Assembly (NCBI RefSeq): GCF_000160695.1
Contig: NZ_GG694006.1
Coordinates: forward strand, 62,001-126,000
From: Centipeda flueggei ATCC 43531
Lineage (GTDB): Bacteria; Bacillota; Negativicutes; Selenomonadales; Selenomonadaceae
Reading direction: 5' to 3'
DNA: 64,000 nucleotides
Part shown: piece after piece, positions 1 to 7,420 of the stretch
Layout: each line of letters opens with the position of its first letter
How positions within the stretch are numbered: the stretch's first letter is position 1
The notes under the pieces: model-generated
Told to the model about the DNA's origin: nothing
Seen by the model: only the letters and a program-made list of their open reading frames with translations
Databases searched by the model: none
Position numbers and translations under genes: made by a program

Positions 1-67
1 GAAGCAGTCCAAGGGTAAGGCGAACCCACAGATGGTCAACGAACTCTTGGCAAAAAAACTCGGCTGA
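1..67 (+). CDS. gatB: Aspartyl/glutamyl-tRNA amidotransferase subunit B, C-terminal end (partial)
   Basis: Only the last 21 codons are present. The open frame starts at base 2 and ends with TGA at 65-67. The tail reads KQSKGKANPQMVNELLAKKL, which matches the conserved end of the GatB/YqeY tRNA-binding domain (a K-G-x-A-N-P-Q-x-V-N-x-L-L pattern). GatB belongs to the GatCAB complex that converts Glu-tRNA(Gln) or Asp-tRNA(Asn) to the correct amide form in the cytoplasm. A hairpin terminator follows directly, so this is probably the last gene of its operon. The call rests on a short tail only. Confidence 0.75.
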   Translation, partial: KQSKGKANPQMVNELLAKKLG

Positions 68-70
68 GAC

Positions 71-106
71 AAACAGCCTTTTCCGAAAGGGAAAGGCTGT
101 TTTTGT
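71..106 (+). terminator. Rho-independent terminator after gatB
   Basis: The sequence AAACAGCCTTTTCC, a short GAAA-type loop and GGGAAAGGCTGTTT form a stem that runs into a T-rich tail (TTTTTG). It lies 3 bases after the gatB stop and 16 bases before the next start codon. Confidence 0.8.
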
Positions 107-122
107 CAAAGGGGGCATTTCC

Positions 123-791
123 ATGAACTATAAAGCCGCTGTATTTGATTTGGACGGAACACTTGTCAACTCACTGGACGATCTGGCGGACAGTGCCAAC
201 GCCACACTTCGCGCACACAGCTTTCCCGTGCATGAGGTGGAGGCGTATCGCTATTTTGTCGGAGACGGCACACGAAAGCTGATGGAACGCATTCTCCCGC
301 AGGAGAACGCTTCGGATACGATCTTTGTGGAGCAATTTATGTCTGAGTACAAGGACTGCTACGCGCGAAATCTGCTCCAAAAGACGAAGCCATACGACGG
401 CATTATGGAGATGCTTGAGGAACTACGACGACGCGGTATTCCGATGGCAGTCTGCACGAACAAACATCAGTCTGCGGCAGAGATGATTGTGAAGACGCTT
501 TTCCCGCACGGTATTTTTCAGGAAATCATCGGCGATCAGGAAGGACTGCCGCGTAAGCCCGACCCGCAAAAGGTGCTTCACATCATGAGAAATTTTGGGG
601 TTACGGGAGAGCAGACCGCATATTTTGGCGATACAGACGTGGATATGGACACAGCACGCAATGCACGAGCATTTGCGGTCGGCGTTCTCTGGGGATTCCG
701 ACCAGAGGAGGAACTCGTGGCACATGGGGCAGATATTCTCTTGACACACCCGATGGAACTATTTGAAAAGGTGATGTTTGCAGAGCGATGA
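123..791 (+). CDS. HAD-family phosphatase, phosphoglycolate phosphatase-like
   Basis: This 222-residue protein is a cytoplasmic haloacid-dehalogenase hydrolase of the Gph/PpaX type. Motif I is FDLDGT (residues 8-13; Asp9 nucleophile, Asp11 acid/base). A helical cap follows at about residues 15-85. Motif II is the Thr of VCTNK (near 114), motif III the Lys of RKPDP (near 147), and motif IV FGDTDVDM (near 169-176). Length and cap type (C1) fit phosphoglycolate phosphatases, but substrates of this family cannot be assigned from sequence; pyrophosphate or a nucleotide is also possible. The start has a good AAAGGGGG ribosome binding site. The gene overlaps rlmD by 4 bases (ATGA), so the two are probably co-translated. 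Confidence 0.85.
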   Translation: MNYKAAVFDLDGTLVNSLDDLADSANATLRAHSFPVHEVEAYRYFVGDGTRKLMERILPQENASDTIFVEQFMSEYKDCYARNLLQKTKPYDGIMEMLEELRRRGIPMAVCTNKHQSAAEMIVKTLFPHGIFQEIIGDQEGLPRKPDPQKVLHIMRNFGVTGEQTAYFGDTDVDMDTARNARAFAVGVLWGFRPEEELVAHGADILLTHPMELFEKVMFAER

Positions 792-2185
792 AACATAGAA
801 AAGCGATAAAGCAAGCCGCGCAGACGATTCCCGTCTGCAAAGGGCGAACCTATGAACTTCAAATTGACCGCCTCGGGACAAGCGGGGAGGGAGTCGGACG
901 CTATGACAACTTTACTGTCTTTGTCCCGAATGCGCTCCCAGGCGAGACTGTCTCCGTCATCATAGAAGAAGTAAAGAACAGCTATGCACGCGGACGCATC
1001 AAGCAGATCCTGCATGAGAGTGTCGATCGCGTTGCCCCCCTCTGTGAACTCTACGAGGAATGCGGCGGCTGTCAGCTCCAACACCTCTCCTATGAGGCTC
1101 AGCTGCGTACAAAACGTGCACAGGTCGCAGACGCACTGATCCATATCGGTAAGCTTCCGCAAATTCCCGTGATGGAAACGCTGCGTGCAGAAGAACCGTG
1201 GAACTATCGGAACAAGATGCAGTTTCCAATTGGACGAAATAGCGGAAAGATCGTGATTGGCTGCTTTGCACAGGGCAGTCACAGGATTATCAATACGGAA
1301 AACTGCCACATCCAGCGTGCGGAGAACAACGACCTTGCAAATGCTGCACGCGAGATTGCAGAGCAGCTTCACATTCCGGTCTATAACGAGGACACGCACA
1401 AAGGTGTCCTGCGGCACATCGTCGGGCGCGTCGGACGCAGCAACGATCTCATGGCGATCATTGTCACTGCAACAAAGCAGCTCCCACGCGCAAAGGACTT
1501 TGTTCGCATGATGCGCGAGCGTCTGCCAAACCTCGTCAGTGTCCATCAGAATATCCAGACCTATCGCAACAACGTCATCATGGGGCGCGACACACAGCTG
1601 CTCTGGGGACGACCGACGATTATCGATTCTTTGGGGCGGCTGAACTTCCACATCTCCCCGCGCTCCTTCTTTCAGGTCAATACAAGACAGGCAGAACGCC
1701 TTTACGAGCAGGCACTCACCTATGCCGACCTGCATGGGACAGAGACTGTCATCGACGCCTATTGCGGCACAGGAACAATTACGCTGTTTCTTGCTCAAAA
1801 AGCGCGAAAGGTCTACGGCATCGAAATCGTACAGCCCGCCATCCTCGATGCACGAAAAAATGCACGCGACAACAATGTAAAGAATGCCGAGTTCATCGTT
1901 GGCGATGCGACCGCCGTCATGCCTGCACTCTACAAGCAGGGGATTCGCCCCGATGTCGTCGTCGTCGACCCGCCGCGTGTCGGCTGCACCGAAACCGTCC
2001 TTCGCACCTTCGCAAATATGAAGCCGCAGCGCATCGTCTACGTCTCCTGCAACCCTGCAACACTAGCACGCGACCTCGCCATCCTGAAAGAACTCGGTTA
2101 TCTTGCGCAGGAAGTTCAGCCGGTGGATCTCTTTCCACAGACTTCGCACGTTGAGAACGTTTGCCTGCTGAGAAAACAAAAATAA
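788..2185 (+). CDS. rlmD: 23S rRNA (uracil-C5)-methyltransferase, RlmD/RumA family
   Basis: This 465-residue protein is a class I SAM methyltransferase of the TrmA/RlmD/RlmCD group, predicted to make 5-methyluridine in 23S rRNA. An N-terminal TRAM RNA-binding domain covers about residues 18-75. A [4Fe-4S] motif follows: Cys86, Cys92 and Cys95 (CELYEECGGC), with a fourth Cys in ENCHIQ. The SAM-binding loop is DAYCGTGTITL. The catalytic Cys lies in VSCNPATLARD near the C terminus, with the Asp-Pro-Pro of VVDPPRVG before it. Firmicute homologues (RlmCD) can modify both U747 and U1939, so the exact target is open. The gene overlaps the upstream HAD phosphatase by 4 bases. A large antisense open frame on the minus strand here is a codon-bias shadow. 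Confidence 0.93.
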   Translation: MKHRKAIKQAAQTIPVCKGRTYELQIDRLGTSGEGVGRYDNFTVFVPNALPGETVSVIIEEVKNSYARGRIKQILHESVDRVAPLCELYEECGGCQLQHLSYEAQLRTKRAQVADALIHIGKLPQIPVMETLRAEEPWNYRNKMQFPIGRNSGKIVIGCFAQGSHRIINTENCHIQRAENNDLANAAREIAEQLHIPVYNEDTHKGVLRHIVGRVGRSNDLMAIIVTATKQLPRAKDFVRMMRERLPNLVSVHQNIQTYRNNVIMGRDTQLLWGRPTIIDSLGRLNFHISPRSFFQVNTRQAERLYEQALTYADLHGTETVIDAYCGTGTITLFLAQKARKVYGIEIVQPAILDARKNARDNNVKNAEFIVGDATAVMPALYKQGIRPDVVVVDPPRVGCTETVLRTFANMKPQRIVYVSCNPATLARDLAILKELGYLAQEVQPVDLFPQTSHVENVCLLRKQK

Positions 2186-2201
2186 ATGAAAGGGACAAAT
2201 C

Positions 2202-2780
2202 ATGGATACATTTCGACCAAGATATCAGGTTCCATTCGACGAATATGAGCCTGCTCTTATTGAATGGGATGCAGACGAAGAGATTATCCATATACCTAAT
2301 GATTCGTTTGAGGAGCTTATTGATTATGATGATCAAGATGACCAGCATCTGCATCGCCGCGAGAATTTTGTAGATTACGATATTATCTTAGATCATCATA
2401 TATTAAAGGGACAACACGGAAGTCTGTTGACAGCTGCAGCAGGGGGGCTTGCCTTTGGCACGGTTGGAGCGATTGCTGGGTATTGGATGGGAGCAAAGCC
2501 GGATAAAAAACTGTGTTCACGTATGAGCTTAGTGCTCTTCTTTACCGATGGAAAACGGGTCGAACGTATTGATCTTATTCAACCCACTGCTCCTGTAGAA
2601 TATAACTCCTTTCAGTATGACCAAAAGTTTGATAATCTAAAAGAATGTATTTGTGCTTTAGAAGCATTTAAGCTGGCAAATTCCGGTAGAGAGGATGTAT
2701 CACAGTCCGAAATAAATGATATAGCAGCAGATGTTATATACGAACTAAATAATCTCATCATGGGCGAATATGATACGTAG
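2202..2780 (+). CDS. Hypothetical protein with a glycine-zipper hydrophobic segment
   Basis: I do not recognise this 192-residue protein. Residues 1-60 are strongly acidic (many Asp/Glu, with DYDDQDDQ). Residues 74-97 form a Gly/Ala-rich hydrophobic stretch (LLTAAAGGLAFGTVGAIAGY) of glycine-zipper type that could insert in a membrane or mediate oligomerisation. It is followed by a beta-rich segment (LVLFFTDGKRVERIDLI) and a C-terminal predicted helix. The zipper-then-strand layout recalls small SHOCT-associated proteins, but no SHOCT motif is visible. No signal peptide is seen. The coding sequence is clearly richer in A/T than rlmD and rbgA on either side, which suggests recent acquisition. 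A GAAAGGGA ribosome binding site precedes ATG 2202. Its end overlaps only a weak upstream ATG of rbgA. Confidence 0.7.
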   Translation: MDTFRPRYQVPFDEYEPALIEWDADEEIIHIPNDSFEELIDYDDQDDQHLHRRENFVDYDIILDHHILKGQHGSLLTAAAGGLAFGTVGAIAGYWMGAKPDKKLCSRMSLVLFFTDGKRVERIDLIQPTAPVEYNSFQYDQKFDNLKECICALEAFKLANSGREDVSQSEINDIAADVIYELNNLIMGEYDT

Positions 2781-2790
2781 AAAGGTCATA

Positions 2791-3678
2791 ATGGAAAATA
2801 ACAACATTATCGACATCCCAAGCCTCCAGTGGTACCCGGGGCACATGCGGAAGGCGGAGCGTCTGGTTCAGGAGAATCTAAAGTCGGTGGATGTGGTGGT
2901 GGAGCTTCTCGATGCGCGTATTCCGATGAGCTCTGCGAATCCTGTTCTGCGCGAGATGGTGGGCGGTAAGCCGCGTCTCATTGTGTTGAACAAGGCGGAT
3001 CTTGCGGATGAAAATGTGACACGTGCGTGGGTCAAGTATTATGCCGCAGAAGGGCTTTCTGCTGTTCCCGTGGATGCCGTGAAGGGGAAGGGAACGAAGG
3101 AACTCGTACAGGCAATTGCACGGTGCGCAAAGCCAAAAACGGATAAATTGGTGCAGCATGGGGCGAAACCGCGCGCCGCACGCTGTATGATTCTAGGCAT
3201 CCCGAATGTCGGTAAATCATCGCTGATCAATCGTCTGTCGGGCGGAACAAAGACGAAGGTGGAGAACCGTCCTGGTGTGACCCGCGCAAAGCAGTGGATC
3301 CGCCTTGGCGCACAGCTTGAGCTGCTGGATATGCCCGGCATCCTCTGGCCGAAATTCGAGGATCAGCAGGCGGCACTTCATCTTGCATTTACAGGGGCAA
3401 TTAATGACAATGTTTACGATGTAGGAAGTGTGGTATTGCTGCTCCTGAACCGTTTGAGAGAGGATAGTCCGCAGTCACTGTGTACGCGGTATCGGCTGGA
3501 TGAACCTCTGCCTGAGGGGGCTAATTTGCTTGATGCCATTGGCCGAAAGCGCGGATGCCTCCGTGCCGGCGGGAAAATTGATTATGAAAAGGCGGAGCAG
3601 GTAATTTTGACGGATTTTCGGAGCGGCAGATTAGGACGTATTTCCTTGGATGCCGTGCCGCATATCCCGTCCGTGTAA
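2791..3678 (+). CDS. rbgA: Ribosome biogenesis GTPase RbgA (YlqF)
   Basis: This is a circularly permuted GTPase of 295 residues. G4 (NKAD, near residue 70) precedes G1 (GIPNVGKSSLIN, near 139-150) and G3 (DMPG, near 184), the order diagnostic of the YlqF/YawG group. The N terminus (QWYPGHMRKA) is the family signature. RbgA acts late in 50S subunit assembly in B. subtilis. I chose ATG 2791 because AGAAAGG lies 5 bases upstream; an in-frame ATG at 2770 overlaps the previous gene and has no ribosome binding site. The next gene is rnhB, an arrangement shared with Bacillus (rbgA-rnhB). Confidence 0.93.
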   Translation: MENNNIIDIPSLQWYPGHMRKAERLVQENLKSVDVVVELLDARIPMSSANPVLREMVGGKPRLIVLNKADLADENVTRAWVKYYAAEGLSAVPVDAVKGKGTKELVQAIARCAKPKTDKLVQHGAKPRAARCMILGIPNVGKSSLINRLSGGTKTKVENRPGVTRAKQWIRLGAQLELLDMPGILWPKFEDQQAALHLAFTGAINDNVYDVGSVVLLLLNRLREDSPQSLCTRYRLDEPLPEGANLLDAIGRKRGCLRAGGKIDYEKAEQVILTDFRSGRLGRISLDAVPHIPSV

Positions 3679-3704
3679 GCAGTGCGGTGAAGGAATCAGA
3701 GAAA

Positions 3705-4484
3705 ATGACGATAAAAGAAATAGAAGATGTTTTTCGTCGCGGAGATGTGACGGAGGATTTTCTCAATGCCTGCAAATGTGACGTACGTAAATCCGTCCAA
3801 TCCATTCTTCGCCGCTATGAACGCACCCAACAGGAGCGTATGCGTCTCTATGCAATGTATTCGTATGAACGCTGTGCTGCCGAGCGCGGGAACTGCATCG
3901 TCGCCGGTATAGATGAGGCCGGGCGCGGCCCTCTCGCGGGACCTGTCGCTGTCGCTGCAGTGATCCTGCCGCAGGAGTACCTGCTTCTGCGCCTGAACGA
4001 CTCAAAGAAGCTGTCTGAAAAAGTGCGGGAAGAGCTTTATGAAACGATCGTGTCAGATGCTGTTTCCTATCATGTCGAGCTCATTGACGCTGAGACGATT
4101 GACCGCATGAATATCTTGGAGGCGACGCGTAGAGGGATGTATGATGCTGTTGCCGCGCTTTTGCCAACACCGCAGGAGGTACTGATTGACGCTGTGGCGC
4201 TTCCACGTCTGCGCATGGCATCGCAGTCGATCGTCAAAGGGGATGCCAAATCCGCATCGATCGCGGCGGCGTCGATTCTGGCGAAAGTGACGCGGGATCG
4301 CTTGATGCTGACGTATGACAAGGAGTATCCAGTATACGGATTTGCGCAGCATAAGGGCTATGGAACACGGGAACATATCGAGGCGATACGTAAATATGGG
4401 ATCTGTCCACTGCATCGTAAAACGTTCGAGCCCATTCGCTCGATGATAATTAACAGAAAAGGCTGTGAATACTGTGCCGATTGA
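3705..4484 (+). CDS. rnhB: Ribonuclease HII
   Basis: The 259-residue product removes ribonucleotides and RNA primers from RNA:DNA hybrids. The catalytic core begins with GIDEAGRGPLAGPV (acidic pair Asp-Glu), continues with NDSKKLS, a third Asp in LIDAVALP, and IAAASILAKVTRD with a further Asp. An N-terminal extension of about 70 residues before the core is as in B. subtilis RnhB (255 residues). ATG 3705 is preferred over GTG 3687, because AAGGA lies upstream of the ATG and nothing suitable lies upstream of the GTG. It follows rbgA and overlaps the next reading frame by about 20 bases. Confidence 0.92.
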   Translation: MTIKEIEDVFRRGDVTEDFLNACKCDVRKSVQSILRRYERTQQERMRLYAMYSYERCAAERGNCIVAGIDEAGRGPLAGPVAVAAVILPQEYLLLRLNDSKKLSEKVREELYETIVSDAVSYHVELIDAETIDRMNILEATRRGMYDAVAALLPTPQEVLIDAVALPRLRMASQSIVKGDAKSASIAAASILAKVTRDRLMLTYDKEYPVYGFAQHKGYGTREHIEAIRKYGICPLHRKTFEPIRSMIINRKGCEYCAD

Positions 4485-6531
4485 AGCAAATGCAACTGCA
4501 GCGGCGGCTGCCGTCTCCGCACCGCAGCGGATTTCATCGGAACGCCCGACCGAAGGAGTGCAAGGCCGCGGCGATCAGGAGAATGCCTCAGCGGCATTCA
4601 GTCAACGAACCAACGTGTCCATTGAGACTGCGATTGACCATATGGCGGATGTTCTGTCCAAAATCAGCGGACGTCAGCAGATGAATGTTGAGCAGATTCC
4701 GCAGGAGCTCAAAGAGGTCATACGGAATATTATTCGGCAGTCTTTTTCGATTGAGTCCACACTTGCACAGGGACTTGGCAGTACAGCGGCAAGTCAGCGC
4801 TTCTCGACGGATCAGCTGACGACGATGGCACGTATGCTGAATCAGATGGGGACGATGGCGGAGACAAACGAAGTTCCCCGTGTCAGCGATGATGTGGCAA
4901 CGCTGCTTGCGGCATTGAAAAATGCCGTTGCCAAGGATGCGGGCGGGACGTTTGAGCCGATTATGCTGACGAAAGCCGCATTTCAGCTGATTGATACAGG
5001 AAACGCCGAACTCCTCCCGAAGGATTTGCAGACCGTCCTCTCTCAGCTGAATGCAGGCGCAGGTGCTGCACCCACCGCGACAAGCGGCGGCGGTACCTCC
5101 TCTATGATGTTTTTAAATCAGCTGGTTCAGTTGCTGATGCCGCGTGACGCGGAAGCGGCGACGCAGCAGACAATGCCGCAGCCGGGAGGGACGCAGTCAC
5201 CGGTACAGGCAGGAGAGGCACAGGCGACACCACAGCAGGGAAGCGCAGCACTCCCCGCAGAAGAGGGCGCGGCGCAGATGCCGGCAAGTGGACAGAACGC
5301 ACGCATGGCAGCACCCTCTGCGGGCGCAATGCAAAATCCTGCACCTGCTGCCACAGCTGCATCAGATACTGCGGCTGTCACAGAGGAACTTCCCGCCGAC
5401 AATATTGCACAGGGGGCAAAACAGGGGGAGGCCTCCTCTACACCGTCGGCAAAGGGAACGGAAGCCCCTGCACTTCGTCAGGCGGATACTGCCGCAGCCG
5501 GTACCGGCACGAAAGGAAATGCCGCGTCCTCTCTGCCTGCGGCAGAGGCACAGCGCGGGCAGGAAGGTACAGACGGGACACTAAGTTCTGCCCGTCAGAT
5601 CATTAGTGAAGGGGTGAGGACGGGAACAACAGAAGCCGTAAAACAAACGCCCCAGAGCACGGAGCAGGCCGCCCGTTCGCAGACGGGGCGGGCGGAGACA
5701 GCGGCGACACAGCCGCCAGCTTCCTCGATGCAGGGCTCAGATGCCGCAAAGACGGCCGAGACGCCGACAATCATTCCGAAGTTCATCACGCGTCCAATGG
5801 AGAATGTGCCGCAGATGATGAGTACGCTTCGTGATTTGGCACGAGTGCTGCTGCAGAATGAAAACCTCAGCCAGCGTGAGACACTGCTGCTCCAGAACTT
5901 CGTCAGCGGACGTACGCAGATCTTGAGCGAGGGCGATGCAAAACAGCTTCAGCAACTCATCCAGCTGACGCAGCAGAATATTCCGGGAACTGTTCGCCAA
6001 GCGGCTTTTGAGCAGCAGATGCCGGATCTCCCGCGCCTATGGGCATTTATGCAGATGGCAGATCTGGTCAAGACGCGCAGGATGACAGCAGAGCAGTACA
6101 GACGTGCGGGGCGGGATGTCGCAGCACTGGCTCTGACTATGCGTCACTCACTTGAGGGAGAGAATGCGGCGCCGCAGCCAGGACAGCGTTCCATGAGCTA
6201 TGTGATGCCGCTTTTCATGGGGGAGACCGAGTATCCTGCCTACATTCATGTCTATGATGAGTCCCATAAGGATGAGGCGACGGATCAGGTCAAGAAAGAG
6301 ACTTGGCTCAGAATTTGTGTTCTCACGGACTACATCGGCACCGTCGAACTCATCAACCGCATTTACGAAGAGAATCATGTCGATATGCGCCTCTATTTTT
6401 CTGATGCAGATGCCGCATGGGAGTTTCGAAACGAACTCGACAGCATACGTGAGTCCGCCGATGGAACTTCTTTGGTGATTGAGGGGATACAGATCGGCGC
6501 GATTGGTGAGCGCCGTTTCTTTACCAACTGA
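4465..6531 (+). CDS. FliK-like hook-length-control-type protein (YlqG position)
   Basis: This 688-residue protein has three zones: an N-terminal region with helical content (about 1-200), a low-complexity Ala/Gln/Thr/Glu/Pro-rich middle (about 205-430), and a conserved-looking C-terminal domain (about 590-688; MPLFMGETEYPAYIHVYDE onward). The layout, with a long disordered secretable centre and a compact C-terminal switch domain, is that of FliK. Its place between rnhB and a FlhB C-terminal homologue matches ylqG in B. subtilis. FliK contacts FlhB-C in flagellar export, so adjacency to a FlhB-C fragment supports the call. GTG 4465 is the longest start; GTG 4474 has better spacing from the AAAAGG at 4457-4462. 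No signal peptide is seen. Confidence 0.6.
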   Translation: MNTVPIEANATAAAAAVSAPQRISSERPTEGVQGRGDQENASAAFSQRTNVSIETAIDHMADVLSKISGRQQMNVEQIPQELKEVIRNIIRQSFSIESTLAQGLGSTAASQRFSTDQLTTMARMLNQMGTMAETNEVPRVSDDVATLLAALKNAVAKDAGGTFEPIMLTKAAFQLIDTGNAELLPKDLQTVLSQLNAGAGAAPTATSGGGTSSMMFLNQLVQLLMPRDAEAATQQTMPQPGGTQSPVQAGEAQATPQQGSAALPAEEGAAQMPASGQNARMAAPSAGAMQNPAPAATAASDTAAVTEELPADNIAQGAKQGEASSTPSAKGTEAPALRQADTAAAGTGTKGNAASSLPAAEAQRGQEGTDGTLSSARQIISEGVRTGTTEAVKQTPQSTEQAARSQTGRAETAATQPPASSMQGSDAAKTAETPTIIPKFITRPMENVPQMMSTLRDLARVLLQNENLSQRETLLLQNFVSGRTQILSEGDAKQLQQLIQLTQQNIPGTVRQAAFEQQMPDLPRLWAFMQMADLVKTRRMTAEQYRRAGRDVAALALTMRHSLEGENAAPQPGQRSMSYVMPLFMGETEYPAYIHVYDESHKDEATDQVKKETWLRICVLTDYIGTVELINRIYEENHVDMRLYFSDADAAWEFRNELDSIRESADGTSLVIEGIQIGAIGERRFFTN

Positions 6532-6532
6532 T

Positions 6533-6545
6533 GATGACGGTCATC
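6533..6545. repeat. Short palindrome between the FliK-like gene and its promoter
   Basis: GATGAC, one base, GTCATC: a perfect 6-bp inverted repeat directly after the stop codon of the FliK-like gene and 11 bases before the -35 box of the next promoter. It could be an operator or part of a weak hairpin. There is no T-run, so it is not a standard terminator. Confidence 0.35.
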
Positions 6546-6555
6546 GCATACCCTA

Positions 6556-6584
6556 TTGACGATCACGGGATCGCTTCATATAAT
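6556..6584 (+). promoter_or_regulatory. Sigma-A-type promoter for the FlhB-C homologue and yraN
   Basis: TTGACG (6556-6561) and TATAAT (6579-6584) are separated by exactly 17 bases. This is one of the best promoters in the window. It implies that the flhB-like/yraN pair can be transcribed independently of rbgA-rnhB. Confidence 0.7.
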
Positions 6585-6626
6585 ATTCTCGGGGGATCGA
6601 AAGACGAAAGGCAAGGATGGTGAGAT

Positions 6627-6938
6627 ATGCCGGATCACGCGGACAGGGAAGAGGAGCAGCGCGAAGAAGAACCGCGTGCTGTTGCCGTCAAGTATGATGC
6701 AAAGTCGGATCGTGCGCCGCGCGTGACGGCAAAAGGCCGTTCTCTCGTTGCTGACCGCATTTTGGCGGAGGCACGCAAAAACGGCATACCGGTCTATCAG
6801 AATAAATCGCTCGTCAATATGCTGATGGCGCTTGAGATTGACCGCGAGATCCCTCCCGAGCTCTATCGTACGATCGCCGAAGTGCTCGCCCATGTCTATC
6901 GGATCGACCGTCACATGGGGAGCAGGAAATCGCCATGA
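6627..6938 (+). CDS. FlhB C-terminal-domain homologue (YlqH/FlhX type)
   Basis: This 103-residue protein corresponds to the cytoplasmic C-terminal piece of FlhB/YscU. It starts its homology just after the NPTH autocleavage site with AVKYDAKSDRAPRVTAKG, continues with DRILAEARKNGIPVYQNKSL, and ends with IPPELYRTIAEVLAHVYRID, all typical FlhB-CC signatures. No transmembrane part and no NPTH motif are present, so it cannot form an export gate by itself. The gene matches B. subtilis ylqH in position. Stand-alone FlhB-C proteins can substitute for FlhB-CC in some flagellar systems, but a role here is unproven. A GAAAGGCAAGGA ribosome binding site is upstream, and the 3' end overlaps yraN by 4 bases. 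Confidence 0.82.
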   Translation: MPDHADREEEQREEEPRAVAVKYDAKSDRAPRVTAKGRSLVADRILAEARKNGIPVYQNKSLVNMLMALEIDREIPPELYRTIAEVLAHVYRIDRHMGSRKSP

Positions 6939-7291
6939 GCAATAAGGTGCTAGGAGATCGCGGGGAGGCCTGTGCTGCTCGCTATCTCGGCGCGCAGGGA
7001 TATCGAATTCTGGCGCAGAAGTATCGCACGAAAACAGGGGAGATCGATCTGATCGCAAAGGATCATGATACGTTGGTCTTTGTCGAGGTAAAGACACGAC
7101 GAAGCGTCCGCTGCGGACTTCCTGCAGAAGCGGTAAACTACCGGAAGCAGCGCAGGATCATACAGACGGCGATGTTGTATCTGTGCGAAAAACAGATGGA
7201 TCAAACACCCTGCCGTTTTGACATCGTTGAGGTCTATGCCGCGGGAAGCGAGTGGAGGATCCATCATCTCAAGGGTGCCTTTGAGGTGTGA
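6935..7291 (+). CDS. YraN/UPF0102 family endonuclease-like protein
   Basis: This 118-residue protein has the PD-(D/E)XK-like core of the YraN family: an N-terminal helix GDRGEACAARYLGAQGYRIL, then GEIDLIAKDHDTLVFVEVKTR (the E..D..E-V-K active-site pattern). Holliday-junction-resolvase-like folding is known for the family, but the cellular role is unsettled. It overlaps the FlhB-C homologue by 4 bases (ATGA). In many Firmicutes yraN lies close to rnhB, as here. A hairpin terminator follows. Confidence 0.88.
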   Translation: MSNKVLGDRGEACAARYLGAQGYRILAQKYRTKTGEIDLIAKDHDTLVFVEVKTRRSVRCGLPAEAVNYRKQRRIIQTAMLYLCEKQMDQTPCRFDIVEVYAAGSEWRIHHLKGAFEV

Positions 7292-7299
7292 TGCGGAAC

Positions 7300-7340
7300 A
7301 AAGGATGCAGGTGCTGTTCATGTCCTGCATCTTTTCTTTT
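7300..7340 (+). terminator. Rho-independent terminator after yraN
   Basis: GGATGCAGG and CCTGCATC pair across an 11-base loop, with a run of T-rich sequence (TTTTCTTTT) directly after the 3' arm. Confidence 0.8.
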
Positions 7341-7365
7341 GCTTATGGAATCGAATCAGTGAATA

Positions 7366-7374
7366 TGCTATAAT
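7366..7374 (+). promoter_or_regulatory. Extended -10 promoter of the pyrophosphatase gene
   Basis: TATAAT at 7369-7374 is preceded by TGC (TGn extended -10). The -35 region (TGGAAT, 7346-7351, 17 bases upstream) is weak. The promoter lies between the yraN terminator and the TTG start at 7421. Confidence 0.65.
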
Positions 7375-7420
7375 GACAACGATATATGCGGTGGACAGAA
7401 CCGTAATAGGAGGTACTATT

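Noticed and set aside
578-1798. 406-codon minus-strand open frame opposite rlmD
   Set aside because: Lies wholly opposite clear coding sequence, has no recognisable motif or ribosome binding site, and results from codon periodicity of the plus-strand genes.
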